Part shown: positions 43,655-52,246 of the stretch, in pieces
Layout: each line of letters starts with the position of its first letter
Position numbering within the stretch: the first letter of the stretch is position 1
Assembly: GCF_918698245.1 (NCBI RefSeq)
Contig: NZ_CAKKMS010000008.1
Span: 124,001-188,000, forward strand
Length of the DNA stretch: 64,000 nt
From: Pedobacter sp. Bi126
Lineage (GTDB): Bacteria; Bacteroidota; Bacteroidia; Sphingobacteriales; Sphingobacteriaceae
Reading direction: 5' to 3'
Translations under genes and position numbers: made by a program
Notes under the pieces: model-generated
What the model saw: the letters and a program-made list of their open reading frames with translations, nothing else
Told to the model about the DNA's origin: nothing
Databases searched by the model: none

Positions 43655-46366
43655 ATGAAAACAACTTTTACGCTACTGTTATCTGCCATTGCATTTGTAT
43701 TAATATCGGCAACAACACTGAACAAAAACATTTACGAAAGCAGGGCTTTCGATTTTTTCCCAAAATATAAAATAGACACACCAGATCAGGATCGTTTTGT
43801 AAAAGTGACCCTTGCTCAAGGAGAATTTACAGAACCTACAGAAATGACCATCCTCCCTAACCTGGATATTTTGGTAGCACAACGCAGAGGTGAAGTATTG
43901 ATTTATAAAAACCAGACCAAAAAAATCAAAGAAGCTGGTAAACTTGATGTTTATTTTAAAACCAACACCCCTAATGTTAATGCGGAAGAAGGTTTATTGG
44001 GCATGGCTGCCGACCCAAAATTTGCCATAAACAATTATGTTTATCTTTTTTATAGCCCTTTTGATAAATCTGTAAACCGATTATCAAGGTTTAAACTGGT
44101 AAACGATCAGATTGTAAAAGAATCAGAAAAGATCGTTTTAGAATTCTATTCTCAGCGCGAAATCTGCTGCCATACCGGAGGATCTATTGCTTTTGGTTCA
44201 GACAATTTACTTTATGTATCTACTGGTGATAATTCTACTCCTTTTGATGCCCCAAAACAGAAATATGTAAATAAAGGTTATGCGCCGCTTGATAACAGAA
44301 AAGGTTTTGAACAATACGATGCCAGAAGATCGGCTGGAAACACAAACGATTTGAGAGGTAAAATCTTAAGGATCAAGGTAAATGAAGATGGTACTTACAG
44401 CATCCCGGAGGGTAACCTTTTCCCGAAAAATGATCCAAAATCTAAACCGGAAATTTATGTAATGGGTGATCGAAATCCTTACAGGATTTCAGTAGATCAA
44501 AAAACTAATTTTTTATATTGGGGAGAAGTTGGTCCGGATGCTTCCAATGACGACGCTTTAAGAGGCCCCAGAGGATATGATGAAGTAAACCAGGCAAGAA
44601 AGGCTGGTAACTTTGGCTGGCCCTTATTTATAGGCAATAACTACCCATATAAAGCTTACGATTACACGAATGGAGCCAATGGCAACGCTTTTGATCCTGA
44701 AAAGCCAATTAACAATTCGCCAAACAATACAGGTTTAGAACAACTGCCACCTGCGCAACCTGCCTATATCTGGTATCCGTATGGCGAATCGAAAGAATTT
44801 CCACAGGTAGGTTCGGGCGGTCGTACCGCAATGGCCGGACCAGTTTATTATGCAACTGCAAACTCACCATACCCCGCTTACTATAATGGAAAACTGATTA
44901 TTTACGAATGGGTACGTGGATGGGTTAAAGCCGTTACGATGAATGCACAGGGTGATTACCTGAGCATGGAACCTTTTATGTCTAATGTTTCTTTAGCTGC
45001 ACCTATTGATATGGAATTGGGGCCTGATGGAAAATTATACATTCTGGAGTATGGCAAAGGCTGGTTTACCAAAAACCCTGACGCAGCAATTACGAGGATC
45101 GATTATTTAAAAGGTAACCGACCACCATCAGTTGAAAGTTTAAATATTGCTAAAACAAGTGGATTACTTCCTTACAAATTAACCGCAACGGTTAAGGCTA
45201 AAGATCCAGACGGAGATGCTTTAACTTACATTTGGAACCTGGGAAAAGGAGTTACCAAAACTACTACCACGCCAAGTTTACAGTATACCTTTACTAAAGC
45301 GGGCGAATATCCGGTTAGCGTTACCGTAATTGATAAAAGTAAAGCTTCTGCAAAAAGCCAGGTTGTACCGGTATATGCAGGGAACGAGCACCCAACTGTA
45401 GCTATTGATTTAGCTGGAAACAAAAGCTTTTATTTTCCGAATAAACCAGTTGATTATAAAGTTTTAGTAAGCGATAAAGGTGCTAAAGTGAATAATAATC
45501 GCATATACATTTCAAATACTTATACAGAAGGAACAGATTTAGCTGGAGCAGAACTGGGCCACCAACAAGCAGCACAAACCCTTGTGGGTAAAACGATTAT
45601 GTTAAAATCTGATTGTAGCACTTGCCACAAAGAGGCTGCTGTTTCCATTGGTCCTGCGTTTAATAAAATCGCAGCAAAATATAAAAACGATAGTAAAGCT
45701 GTTGATTATCTGGCTTCGAAGGTAATTGGCGGCAGTCAGGGTGTTTGGGGAGAAGTACCCATGCCTGCGCATACTGCGATGAAAGAAGCTGAAGTGAAAA
45801 AAATTACGGAGTGGATTATGACTTTAGGCAATAAAGAAGCAGTTAAAGCATCACTCCCAACTGCAGGCAAAATCATTCCACCAGCTGCTGCTGATAAGAA
45901 GAAATCAGTTTTAACTTTAAAGGCAACTTATACAGATGCAGGAAGTACGGCATTTAAAAAACCGTTAACCACAACAAAGGTGATCAACCTGAAAAGTAAT
46001 GTAATTGATGCGGATGATATCAAAGATTTTGGCGGTTTTGAGCGAAAAGATATCTATGGTGGCGAAAAACTTATACTGACTAAAGAAAATGGTTGGATAG
46101 CCATTAAAAATGTTGATTTAACTGGCATTTCAGGATTTGGTTTTTCATTTTTAAATCTTGATCCCGGATCAGATGGTGAAATCGAGATCAGGTTAGATGA
46201 TAGCAAAGGCATTATGATTGGCAAATCTACCTTTAGGAAAAGTATCCCGATCAACATGCTTTCAGATGGAAAATTCCATTCAATTTATTTTGTGTTTAAA
46301 GAACTAAAAACCGGCGACAAAAAGAACAGACCGATTATTCAATCAATTACGGTAGAACCTAAATAG
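43655..46366 (+). CDS. PQQ-type sugar dehydrogenase with PKD, cytochrome c and CBM-like domains
   Basis: 903 residues with a signal peptide. Order: a six-blade glucose/sorbosone dehydrogenase-type propeller (about 50-480; EEGLLGMAADPKFAINNYVY, CCHTGGSIAFGSDNLLYVST, MGDRNPYRISVDQKT); a PKD domain (about 486-575; VKAKDPDGDALTYIWNLG); a haem c domain with CSTCHKE near residue 652; and a C-terminal beta domain (about 790-900) like a family-6 carbohydrate-binding module. It probably oxidises a sugar in the periplasm and passes electrons to its own haem. The architecture matches large Bacteroidetes proteins. Monocistronic. Confidence 0.85.
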   Translation: MKTTFTLLLSAIAFVLISATTLNKNIYESRAFDFFPKYKIDTPDQDRFVKVTLAQGEFTEPTEMTILPNLDILVAQRRGEVLIYKNQTKKIKEAGKLDVYFKTNTPNVNAEEGLLGMAADPKFAINNYVYLFYSPFDKSVNRLSRFKLVNDQIVKESEKIVLEFYSQREICCHTGGSIAFGSDNLLYVSTGDNSTPFDAPKQKYVNKGYAPLDNRKGFEQYDARRSAGNTNDLRGKILRIKVNEDGTYSIPEGNLFPKNDPKSKPEIYVMGDRNPYRISVDQKTNFLYWGEVGPDASNDDALRGPRGYDEVNQARKAGNFGWPLFIGNNYPYKAYDYTNGANGNAFDPEKPINNSPNNTGLEQLPPAQPAYIWYPYGESKEFPQVGSGGRTAMAGPVYYATANSPYPAYYNGKLIIYEWVRGWVKAVTMNAQGDYLSMEPFMSNVSLAAPIDMELGPDGKLYILEYGKGWFTKNPDAAITRIDYLKGNRPPSVESLNIAKTSGLLPYKLTATVKAKDPDGDALTYIWNLGKGVTKTTTTPSLQYTFTKAGEYPVSVTVIDKSKASAKSQVVPVYAGNEHPTVAIDLAGNKSFYFPNKPVDYKVLVSDKGAKVNNNRIYISNTYTEGTDLAGAELGHQQAAQTLVGKTIMLKSDCSTCHKEAAVSIGPAFNKIAAKYKNDSKAVDYLASKVIGGSQGVWGEVPMPAHTAMKEAEVKKITEWIMTLGNKEAVKASLPTAGKIIPPAAADKKKSVLTLKATYTDAGSTAFKKPLTTTKVINLKSNVIDADDIKDFGGFERKDIYGGEKLILTKENGWIAIKNVDLTGISGFGFSFLNLDPGSDGEIEIRLDDSKGIMIGKSTFRKSIPINMLSDGKFHSIYFVFKELKTGDKKNRPIIQSITVEPK

Positions 46367-46392
46367 GTCTATAAATAAAATTATTTTGATGT

Positions 46393-46481
46393 TGCGTCAT
46401 TCCCGCGAAGGCGGGAATCTTAATGCGAATAGAAAATACCACTAAAGCATTAAGATTCCCAATCAAGTTGGGAATGACGCA
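46393..46481. repeat. Nested palindromic repeat element
   Basis: Outer arms TGCGTCATTCCC (46393-46404) and GGGAATGACGCA (46470-46481), and inner arms 46413-46426 and 46447-46460 (14 bp, perfect), give a long branched hairpin of 89 bases. It sits just after the dehydrogenase gene and could also act as a transcript end. Confidence 0.75.
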
Positions 46482-46599
46482 TCTATAAAATATTACTCTC
46501 CAATTAAGTACTTCGGGTTTTTTATTGTAAAAAATTGCCGTTTAATACCCTCCATTAAATCAGCAATAATATCTTTGCAACAAATGCTAAAGGATTTCC

Positions 46600-47235
46600 A
46601 TGCAAAACATTAAAAACATTATTTTTGATTACGGAAACGTAATATTTGATATCGATTTCAGAATTGCGCAAGCATCTTTTCAAAAGTTGGGCATTACCGA
46701 CATCGAAAATTTCTTTGCCCATAAAGCACACAATCAATTATTTGATGACTTTGAAACCGGAGCAATTTCTCCTGCCGAATTTAGGACAGGAATTAGAAAG
46801 GCAGCGCGCAAACCAGACTTAACCGATAAACAGATTGATGATGCCTGGAACAGCTTATTGATCGGTACCATCCAGGAAAATCACGATTTATTACTTCGGG
46901 TAAAAGAAAAATACCGTACATTTTTGCTGAGCAACAATAACGAAATCCATTACGACTGGATTATCAATTACCTGAAAACCACTTTCGAAATCAATAATTA
47001 CGATGCTTATTTTGAGAAAGCCTATTTTTCTCAACACATGAAACTGCGTAAACCCAACACCAATATTTTCGAACAGGTATTAAAAGACAATAATTTAGAC
47101 CCTGCCGAAACTTTATTTATTGATGATAGTCCACAGCATATTGAAGGCGCAAAAAAAGTAGGTTTAAATGCCTTATTAATGACCGAAAAACCAGCTCAAC
47201 TGGAAACTTTTTTAAAAGCAAACGGAATTTTGTAA
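46600..47235 (+). CDS. HAD superfamily phosphatase
   Basis: 211 residues. HAD motif I IIFDYGNVIFDID, motif II FLLSNNNEIH, the motif III Lys in KLRKPNTNIF and motif IV LFIDDSPQHIEGA. The alpha-helical cap between motifs I and II fits the YihX-like subgroup acting on sugar phosphates or similar small substrates. It is followed by the Mpo1-like gene after eight bases. Confidence 0.9.
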   Translation: MQNIKNIIFDYGNVIFDIDFRIAQASFQKLGITDIENFFAHKAHNQLFDDFETGAISPAEFRTGIRKAARKPDLTDKQIDDAWNSLLIGTIQENHDLLLRVKEKYRTFLLSNNNEIHYDWIINYLKTTFEINNYDAYFEKAYFSQHMKLRKPNTNIFEQVLKDNNLDPAETLFIDDSPQHIEGAKKVGLNALLMTEKPAQLETFLKANGIL

Positions 47236-47243
47236 ATTAGTGT

Positions 47244-47564
47244 ATGTCAGAAAAAAAGTTTAAGTCGCTAAAAGAGTTCTACCCTTTTTACTTGTCAGAA
47301 CATACCAATACTACATCACGTATTTTACATTTTATTGGTACCGGATTGGTTTGCCTCGCTTTTTTTACAGGCTTTCTTTTCCACAACTGGCATTTCTTTT
47401 TGGCTATTCCTGTACTTGGATACGGCTTTGCGTGGGTTGGTCACTTTTTCTTCGAAAAAAACAAACCCGCTACTTTTCAATATCCGGGTTATAGTTTAGT
47501 AAGCGATTTTATATTGTTCTATGATCTCTTGACCGGGAAACAATCTTTTGTAGTGAAGAAATAA
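47244..47564 (+). CDS. Mpo1-like (DUF962) membrane protein
   Basis: 106 residues with two to three membrane helices. Conserved features: YLSEHTNTTSRILHFIGTGL, YGFAWVGHFFFEKNKPATF and YPGYSLVSDFILFYDLLTGK, with the His residues that bind iron in yeast Mpo1, a 2-hydroxy fatty acid dioxygenase. It probably acts on membrane fatty acids, but bacterial activity is inferred. Cotranscribed with the HAD gene. Confidence 0.88.
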   Translation: MSEKKFKSLKEFYPFYLSEHTNTTSRILHFIGTGLVCLAFFTGFLFHNWHFFLAIPVLGYGFAWVGHFFFEKNKPATFQYPGYSLVSDFILFYDLLTGKQSFVVKK

Positions 47565-48182
47565 TTCGGCGTAATTAAAAACGACCACTGGGCCTAAACT
47601 CGATCGATAGCTATCGGATGAAGCGGCATCCTTTTTGGCTGTCACCCTGAGGGGTAATTTATTGTATAAAAATCAATATGAATGACGCATATCTTTTTTT
47701 GCCCAGAGGCTCATCCTTGCCTCGGCTCGCCGCCGCCGATGGGGCTCTTTCTTTTTGCTGTCAAAAAGAAACAAAAAACACCGGCTGAAAATTTTTCTTT
47801 CAAAGCTAGTGTGTAGGCTGGGTCGGTGGAGCCCGAAAAATTTGTTAGGCCGGATTTAAGTAGAACGGGGATACCGTGCTATGGCCTAGCTGGATGGAAA
47901 TTCGACGGCGGCTAAAATATTGATTAATAGTTATTTACAGAATAACGTCAATGGTAGCGTAGTCGAAGGGCAGCCAAAAAGATACAGCGCAAAGCGAGGC
48001 TGCATGCCCCGAAGAACTGCTGCATGTTCATTTCAAAAAACAATGAAAAAAACTATAAAACATGAGATGCTGAACTAAATTCAGCATGACGATACGAAAA
48101 CAAAAACAGTTGGCAATTTTCAGTTAACAGTATTTATTACCACCCAAAACTGAAAACCACCAACTGTTAACCGAAAGCTGAA
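47565..48182. repeat. Gene-free region with dispersed repeats
   Basis: 618 bases, more GC-rich in the middle than the flanks. 47641-47686 repeats 5423-5468 with three differences. 47978-48040 resembles the GCGGGGCTG-rich part of the tandem array near 39660. Two hairpins lie close to the proline dehydrogenase end: TGCTGAA/TTCAGCA near 48069-48086, and arms 48105-48113 with 48160-48168 and 48117-48125 with 48148-48156. No coding frame of interest. Confidence 0.6.
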
Positions 48183-49367
48183 CTACAGTTTTCTTCTTTT
48201 TAATTCTCTTTCAATCAAACCCAGCTCACGACCTGTTTGCCCAGCAACTGATGTATTTTCCTGTGCTCTTCTGAACAGATAAGGCATTACTGCTTTAATA
48301 GGCCCGTAAGGAACATACTTTGCTACATTATAATTTGAATCGGCAAGGTTAAAACTCAAGTTATCACTCATCCCTAACAACTGGGCAAAATATACATGAG
48401 GGTGATTGTGGGAAATATTTTTTTCTTCTAAAAGATAAGTCAATAAACGGCTGCTATCTTCATTGTGCGTTCCTGCAACGATGGCAATTTCTTCAATATG
48501 ATCTACACAATACCGTAAAGATTCGTTATAATCACGGTCAGATGCTGCTTTATCCGGTTGAATTGGCGAAGGATAACCCATTTCTACTGCACGTTTACGT
48601 TCTTTTTCCATATAGGCACCGCGAACCATTTTCACACCCAGAATAAAACCATCAGCTTTGGCGATTAAATGGTCGGCTTTCATATCGGCCAGTTTATCAT
48701 GGCGGTACATTTGGTAGGTATTGTAAACAATAATACGCTCGCGGTTAAATTTACGCATCATATCCAAAGCCAGTTCATCAATGGTATTCTGGATCCAGGT
48801 TTCTTCTGCATCGATCATAATCGGCACATCTTTATCGAAAGCCGTTTTACAGATCATTTCGCAACGCAGTTTTACTTTTTCGTATTCTGCCTTTTCTGCA
48901 TCATTTAAGGTTTCTTTAGCATCAAGCTTCTGCAATAAGGCAAAACGGCCAATACCGGTAATTTTGAAAACCGTGATCGGAATTTTGGCATCACCATCCG
49001 CGCGAACAATCGTACGGATAATCTCTGCACAGGTTTCATCAAAAACCTGTTCTTCCTCTTCCCCCTCAACCGAATAGTCTAAAATGGTACCTACACCACC
49101 TTTATGTAATTGTTCAATGGCTTTATCACATTCTGCAATGGTTTCGCCCCCACAAAATTGTTGAAATATAGTGGCTTTTATTGCACCCTGGATTGGTAAA
49201 CCAATATTTAAAAAGAAATTGGTAATGGCAGGACCAACTTTGGTAAGGAAATTACTCCCTATCATTTTAAAAAGCCAATATGCTTTTTTTAATTCATTGT
49301 TAGATTTTTGACGGAAAGCAATTTCCGTATTGTCGAAATTTGGTTGTTTGTTGGGGGATAAATCCAT
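48183..49367 (-). CDS. Proline dehydrogenase (monofunctional)
   Basis: 394 residues. PRODH TIM-barrel motifs: VKMVRGAYMEKERKRAVEMG, VAGTHNEDS, FAQLLGMSDNLSFNLADSNY and YLFRRAQENTS, with the final Arg-Arg and Glu binding proline. It is FAD-dependent and oxidises proline to pyrroline-5-carboxylate; no P5C dehydrogenase domain is fused, and none is adjacent. Membrane-associated or cytoplasmic. Single gene, divergent from the S4/aroB genes. Confidence 0.93.
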   Translation of the reverse strand: MDLSPNKQPNFDNTEIAFRQKSNNELKKAYWLFKMIGSNFLTKVGPAITNFFLNIGLPIQGAIKATIFQQFCGGETIAECDKAIEQLHKGGVGTILDYSVEGEEEEQVFDETCAEIIRTIVRADGDAKIPITVFKITGIGRFALLQKLDAKETLNDAEKAEYEKVKLRCEMICKTAFDKDVPIMIDAEETWIQNTIDELALDMMRKFNRERIIVYNTYQMYRHDKLADMKADHLIAKADGFILGVKMVRGAYMEKERKRAVEMGYPSPIQPDKAASDRDYNESLRYCVDHIEEIAIVAGTHNEDSSRLLTYLLEEKNISHNHPHVYFAQLLGMSDNLSFNLADSNYNVAKYVPYGPIKAVMPYLFRRAQENTSVAGQTGRELGLIERELKRRKL

Positions 49368-49460
49368 TTTTATCTATTAATAAGTCAGATTGGTGCAAAA
49401 TTATAAAAAGCATTGGTTGTTAAAACTAAAAACCTTTAAATAATCGTATTTTTGCACAAA

Positions 49461-49667
49461 ATGATACAATTCAAATTAGAGGGCGAATTTATTCCATTAA
49501 TCCAACTGTTAAAAGCAAGCGGATTGGTTGGGAGCGGCGGCGATGCCCAAACCGTGGTAGAAGATGGTTTAGTAAAAACTAACGGTGAGGTCGAATTCCG
49601 TAAACGTTATAAGGTTAGGGTTGGCGATATTATTACTTTTGGAGAAAACAAAATAGAAGTTATTTAA
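49461..49667 (+). CDS. S4-domain RNA-binding protein (YbcJ/YaaA-like)
   Basis: 68 residues from the ATG at 49461; the longer frame begins with TTG. A lone S4 fold: FIPLIQLLKASGLVGSGGDA, QTVVEDGLVKTNGEVEFRKR and YKVRVGDIITFGENKIEVI. Binds structured RNA, probably in ribosome or tRNA metabolism. Its TAA overlaps the aroB ATG by one base, so translation is probably coupled. Confidence 0.9.
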   Translation: MIQFKLEGEFIPLIQLLKASGLVGSGGDAQTVVEDGLVKTNGEVEFRKRYKVRVGDIITFGENKIEVI

Positions 49668-50725
49668 TGGAACCACTAACCAGTGCAGGTCACACCCTAT
49701 ATTTCGAAAGTAATTTAGCAGCGCTAAAAACACTTTTGGAAAGTAACAAATACAGCAAAGTTTTTGTACTTGCTGATGAACATACCAGCGAAATCTGCTT
49801 GCCCCTATTTCAATCACTTTTAGATGATTATGCCGAATTTGACCTGATCGAAACTTCGGCAGGTGAAGAAAACAAAAACATCGATTTTTGTATCGGAATC
49901 TGGAAGACGCTTTTGGATTTTGAAGCAGACCGCAAAAGTCTAATGATCAATTTAGGTGGTGGTGTAATTACCGATATGGGCGGATTTATTGCCTCTACCT
50001 ATAAAAGAGGAATCGATTTTATCAATGTACCTACTACCCTTTTATCGCAGGTTGATGCTTCGGTAGGTGGCAAAACAGGGATCGATATCGACAATGTAAA
50101 AAACATGGTAGGTACCTTTACCTTACCACAAATGGTTTTTATCGAAACAGCCTTTCTAAAAACTTTACCACAACGTGAGCTTTTATCGGGCTTTGCCGAA
50201 ATGATTAAACATGGCCTGATTTATGATAAGCCATATTACGAAAAATTAAAAGAAAGCAATTACTTAAGTCCTTCGGCACAAGATATTTACAGATCTGTAG
50301 AAATTAAAAATGAAGTAGTAACCATCGATCCGCATGAAAAAAACCTGCGTAAGATTTTAAACTTCGGGCATACCATTGGACATGCTGTAGAGGGTTACTC
50401 TTTGGCAAATGACGAAAACCCATTAACACATGGTGAAGCCATTGCCATAGGTTTTGTTTGTGAGGCTGCACTATCGATCAAAAACAGTACGTTAACTCAG
50501 GAGGAATTAAAGGATATTAGTGGATATATTTTATCCTTATACCCTAAATACCACATTAAAAAAGAAAGTTTCGACACACTTTTAGAACTGATGCAAAGTG
50601 ATAAAAAGAATGAAGATGGAAACATTCTCTTTTCACTTTTAGAAACAACAGGTAAATGCACGTTCAACTGCCGTGTAAGTACCGCCGATATTTTGAGCAG
50701 TTTAGATTACTATAACAGTTTATAA
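49667..50725 (+). CDS. aroB: 3-dehydroquinate synthase
   Basis: 352 residues. Converts DAHP to 3-dehydroquinate, the second shikimate step. Family motifs: INLGGGVITDMGGFIASTYK, VPTTLLSQVDASVGGKTGID, GFAEMIKHGLI, NFGHTIGHAVEGY and HGEAIAIGFV, including the Glu and two His that bind zinc. NAD-dependent and cytoplasmic. Coupled to the S4 gene and one base from the next gene; the remaining aromatic genes start 1.5 kb downstream. Confidence 0.95.
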   Translation: MEPLTSAGHTLYFESNLAALKTLLESNKYSKVFVLADEHTSEICLPLFQSLLDDYAEFDLIETSAGEENKNIDFCIGIWKTLLDFEADRKSLMINLGGGVITDMGGFIASTYKRGIDFINVPTTLLSQVDASVGGKTGIDIDNVKNMVGTFTLPQMVFIETAFLKTLPQRELLSGFAEMIKHGLIYDKPYYEKLKESNYLSPSAQDIYRSVEIKNEVVTIDPHEKNLRKILNFGHTIGHAVEGYSLANDENPLTHGEAIAIGFVCEAALSIKNSTLTQEELKDISGYILSLYPKYHIKKESFDTLLELMQSDKKNEDGNILFSLLETTGKCTFNCRVSTADILSSLDYYNSL

Positions 50726-50726
50726 A

Positions 50727-51689
50727 ATGAATTTTACCGGAAGTGATATTTCTGTTGTTGGCCTATTTGGTTTCGTAATTGTTTTAACCTTGGTTGAAAT
50801 GTATTTCAGCTATGCCCACGACAGAAAATTATATACCAAACGCGATACGTGGACCAATATCTATCTGATGACGGCTGCTATTGTGATTAATTTAGCAACA
50901 AAAACAGGTACTTTTTTTCTACTGCAGTACTGTTATCAATTCCGTTTGTTCCAAATCCCTAATATTTGGCTTTATTGGTTTGTTTTGATTTTAGCGCAGG
51001 ATTTTCTGTATTGGTTTTTGCATACAGTTGGCCATTACGTACGCTTTTTCTGGGCGATGCACGTTACACATCACTCGTCTGAACACTTTAACCTAACCAC
51101 AGGTTTCCGTTCAACCGTTTTCGAACCTTTGTACCGTGTTTTCTTTTATTTGCCCTTAGCATTTATGGGTTTCACGGCTGTTGATATTCTTTTTGCCTAC
51201 CTGGTAACCCAAATTTATGGCAACCTGGTGCACACACAGTACAATATTAAGCTTCCAAAATGGTACGGGTATATTTTCGTAACGCCATCACACCACCGCG
51301 TGCACCATGCCAGCAATGTACGTTACCTAGACAAAAATATGGGTATGGTTTTAATTCTTTGGGATAGATGGTTCGGTACCTTTCAGGAGGAATTACCAGA
51401 AGATGTGGTTAAATATGGTTTAACTACTCAGCCTGAAGATACTGGTGCGGTTAACATTATTTTCCATGAGTTTATTGCATTGAGTGCTGATGTTAAAAAA
51501 GCACCAACTTTTATAGATAAAGTGAAATACATTTTTAACCCGCCGGGATGGAGCCATGATGGAAGCACCAAAATTGCTAAAATTATGCAACAGGAATTGC
51601 GTGAGGAGGAAAAGAAAAGATACGAAGTCTTACAACAGGACAAAGTAAAAGGGCTTAACGACCGGGGGGAATTAAGTTCTACAGGATAA
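50727..51689 (+). CDS. Sterol desaturase/fatty acid hydroxylase family membrane protein
   Basis: 320 residues with about five membrane helices. Di-iron histidine clusters: WFLHTVGHYVRFFWAMHVTH followed by HSSEHFN, and PSHHRVHHASN. Such enzymes hydroxylate or desaturate lipid carbons in the inner membrane. The C-terminal 80 residues are soluble. Exact lipid unknown. Its ATG follows the aroB stop after one base; a strong terminator ends the transcript. Confidence 0.9.
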   Translation: MNFTGSDISVVGLFGFVIVLTLVEMYFSYAHDRKLYTKRDTWTNIYLMTAAIVINLATKTGTFFLLQYCYQFRLFQIPNIWLYWFVLILAQDFLYWFLHTVGHYVRFFWAMHVTHHSSEHFNLTTGFRSTVFEPLYRVFFYLPLAFMGFTAVDILFAYLVTQIYGNLVHTQYNIKLPKWYGYIFVTPSHHRVHHASNVRYLDKNMGMVLILWDRWFGTFQEELPEDVVKYGLTTQPEDTGAVNIIFHEFIALSADVKKAPTFIDKVKYIFNPPGWSHDGSTKIAKIMQQELREEEKKRYEVLQQDKVKGLNDRGELSSTG

Positions 51690-51711
51690 AAAATATTAAT
51701 TTGTTTAATCT

Positions 51712-51740
51712 AAAGGTCTGTGTCTCCACAGACCTTTTTT
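51712..51740 (+). terminator. Terminator of the S4-aroB-hydroxylase operon
   Basis: Perfect 11-bp stem (51712-51722 with 51727-51737), four-base loop and six T. It separates this operon from the pheA transcription unit. Confidence 0.85.
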
Positions 51741-51765
51741 GATATACTTTTTCTATTGTTTTTAG

Positions 51766-51931
51766 CCACAGATGTGCACAGATAAACACAGATGATGTTT
51801 TATTCGAAAAAATTCTGTCATTCTGAGCACAGCGAAGAATCCCTGACTGCAGTAAACTGGTATTTCTTCGCCTGCAGATGCTTCGTACCTCAGCATGACA
51901 ACTTATCTGTGTTTATCCTTTTCATCTGTGG
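51766..51931. repeat. Nested composite palindrome
   Basis: Outer arms CCACAGATG/CATCTGTGG (51766-51774 with 51923-51931), a second pair (51781-51793 with 51905-51917, 13 bp perfect) and inner arms GTCATTCTGAG/CTCAGCATGAC (51817-51827 with 51889-51899). One repeat type appears inserted into another. The remainder of 51741-52055 has no gene. Confidence 0.7.
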
Positions 51932-52055
51932 TTAACAATACCTAAACCATATAAAAATCCGTTTTTAAGCTATTTCCAGAAACAAAAAGACCTATCAAGA
52001 AATTAGTCCATTTTAAACAAAATTAAATTTTATTAAAAATATTTTCAATTTCCTA

Positions 52056-52085
52056 TTGACAAATTAAATTTTGTTGCTACATTTG
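52056..52085 (+). promoter_or_regulatory. Promoter of the pheA leader
   Basis: Bacteroidetes-type sigma promoter: TTG at 52056-52058 (in TTGAC), 19 bases, then TACATTTG at 52078-52085, an exact TAnnTTTG. Transcription should begin near 52090, a few bases before the leader peptide start. Confidence 0.75.
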
Positions 52086-52101
52086 GCTCAACAAAAAAAG
52101 G

Positions 52102-52164
52102 ATGAAAAATTTTAACACATATTACTTTGGTTACTTTTACTATTTTAGTGAGAGCCGGGGCTAA
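52102..52164 (+). CDS. Phe/Tyr-rich leader peptide of the pheA attenuator
   Basis: 20-codon frame, ATG at 52102, TAA at 52162-52164, preceded by AAAAGG. Codons 4-15 encode FNTYYFGYFYYF; the whole peptide has four Phe and five Tyr but no Trp. The start lies about 12 bases after the predicted transcription start. Such a peptide lets the ribosome stall when charged tRNA-Phe or tRNA-Tyr is scarce. Its last codons contain the antiterminator arm. Confidence 0.85.
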   Translation: MKNFNTYYFGYFYYFSESRG

Positions 52165-52232
52165 TATGCAAAAAGATATATAACAATATTAAAATGTATA
52201 AAAAAGTCCCGGCAAACAGCCGGGACTTTTTT
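52154..52232 (+). promoter_or_regulatory. Transcription attenuator: antiterminator arm and terminator
   Basis: Terminator: a 14-bp stem (52200-52213 with 52219-52232), five-base loop, T run. Competing pairing: GCCGGGGCT (52154-52162, end of the leader frame) can pair with AGTCCCGGC (52205-52213), all nine positions with one G-U. If the ribosome reaches the leader stop, it covers the first arm and the terminator forms. If it stalls at early Phe/Tyr codons, the first arm is free, the antiterminator forms and pheA is transcribed. The mechanism is inferred from structure. Confidence 0.85.
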
Positions 52233-52246
52233 GTTTTAACGCAAAA

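Noticed and set aside
49447..49454. TATTTTTG box before the S4 gene as promoter
   Set aside because: The nearest TTG is 27 bases away and the start codon would be almost at the transcription start; evidence too weak to list.
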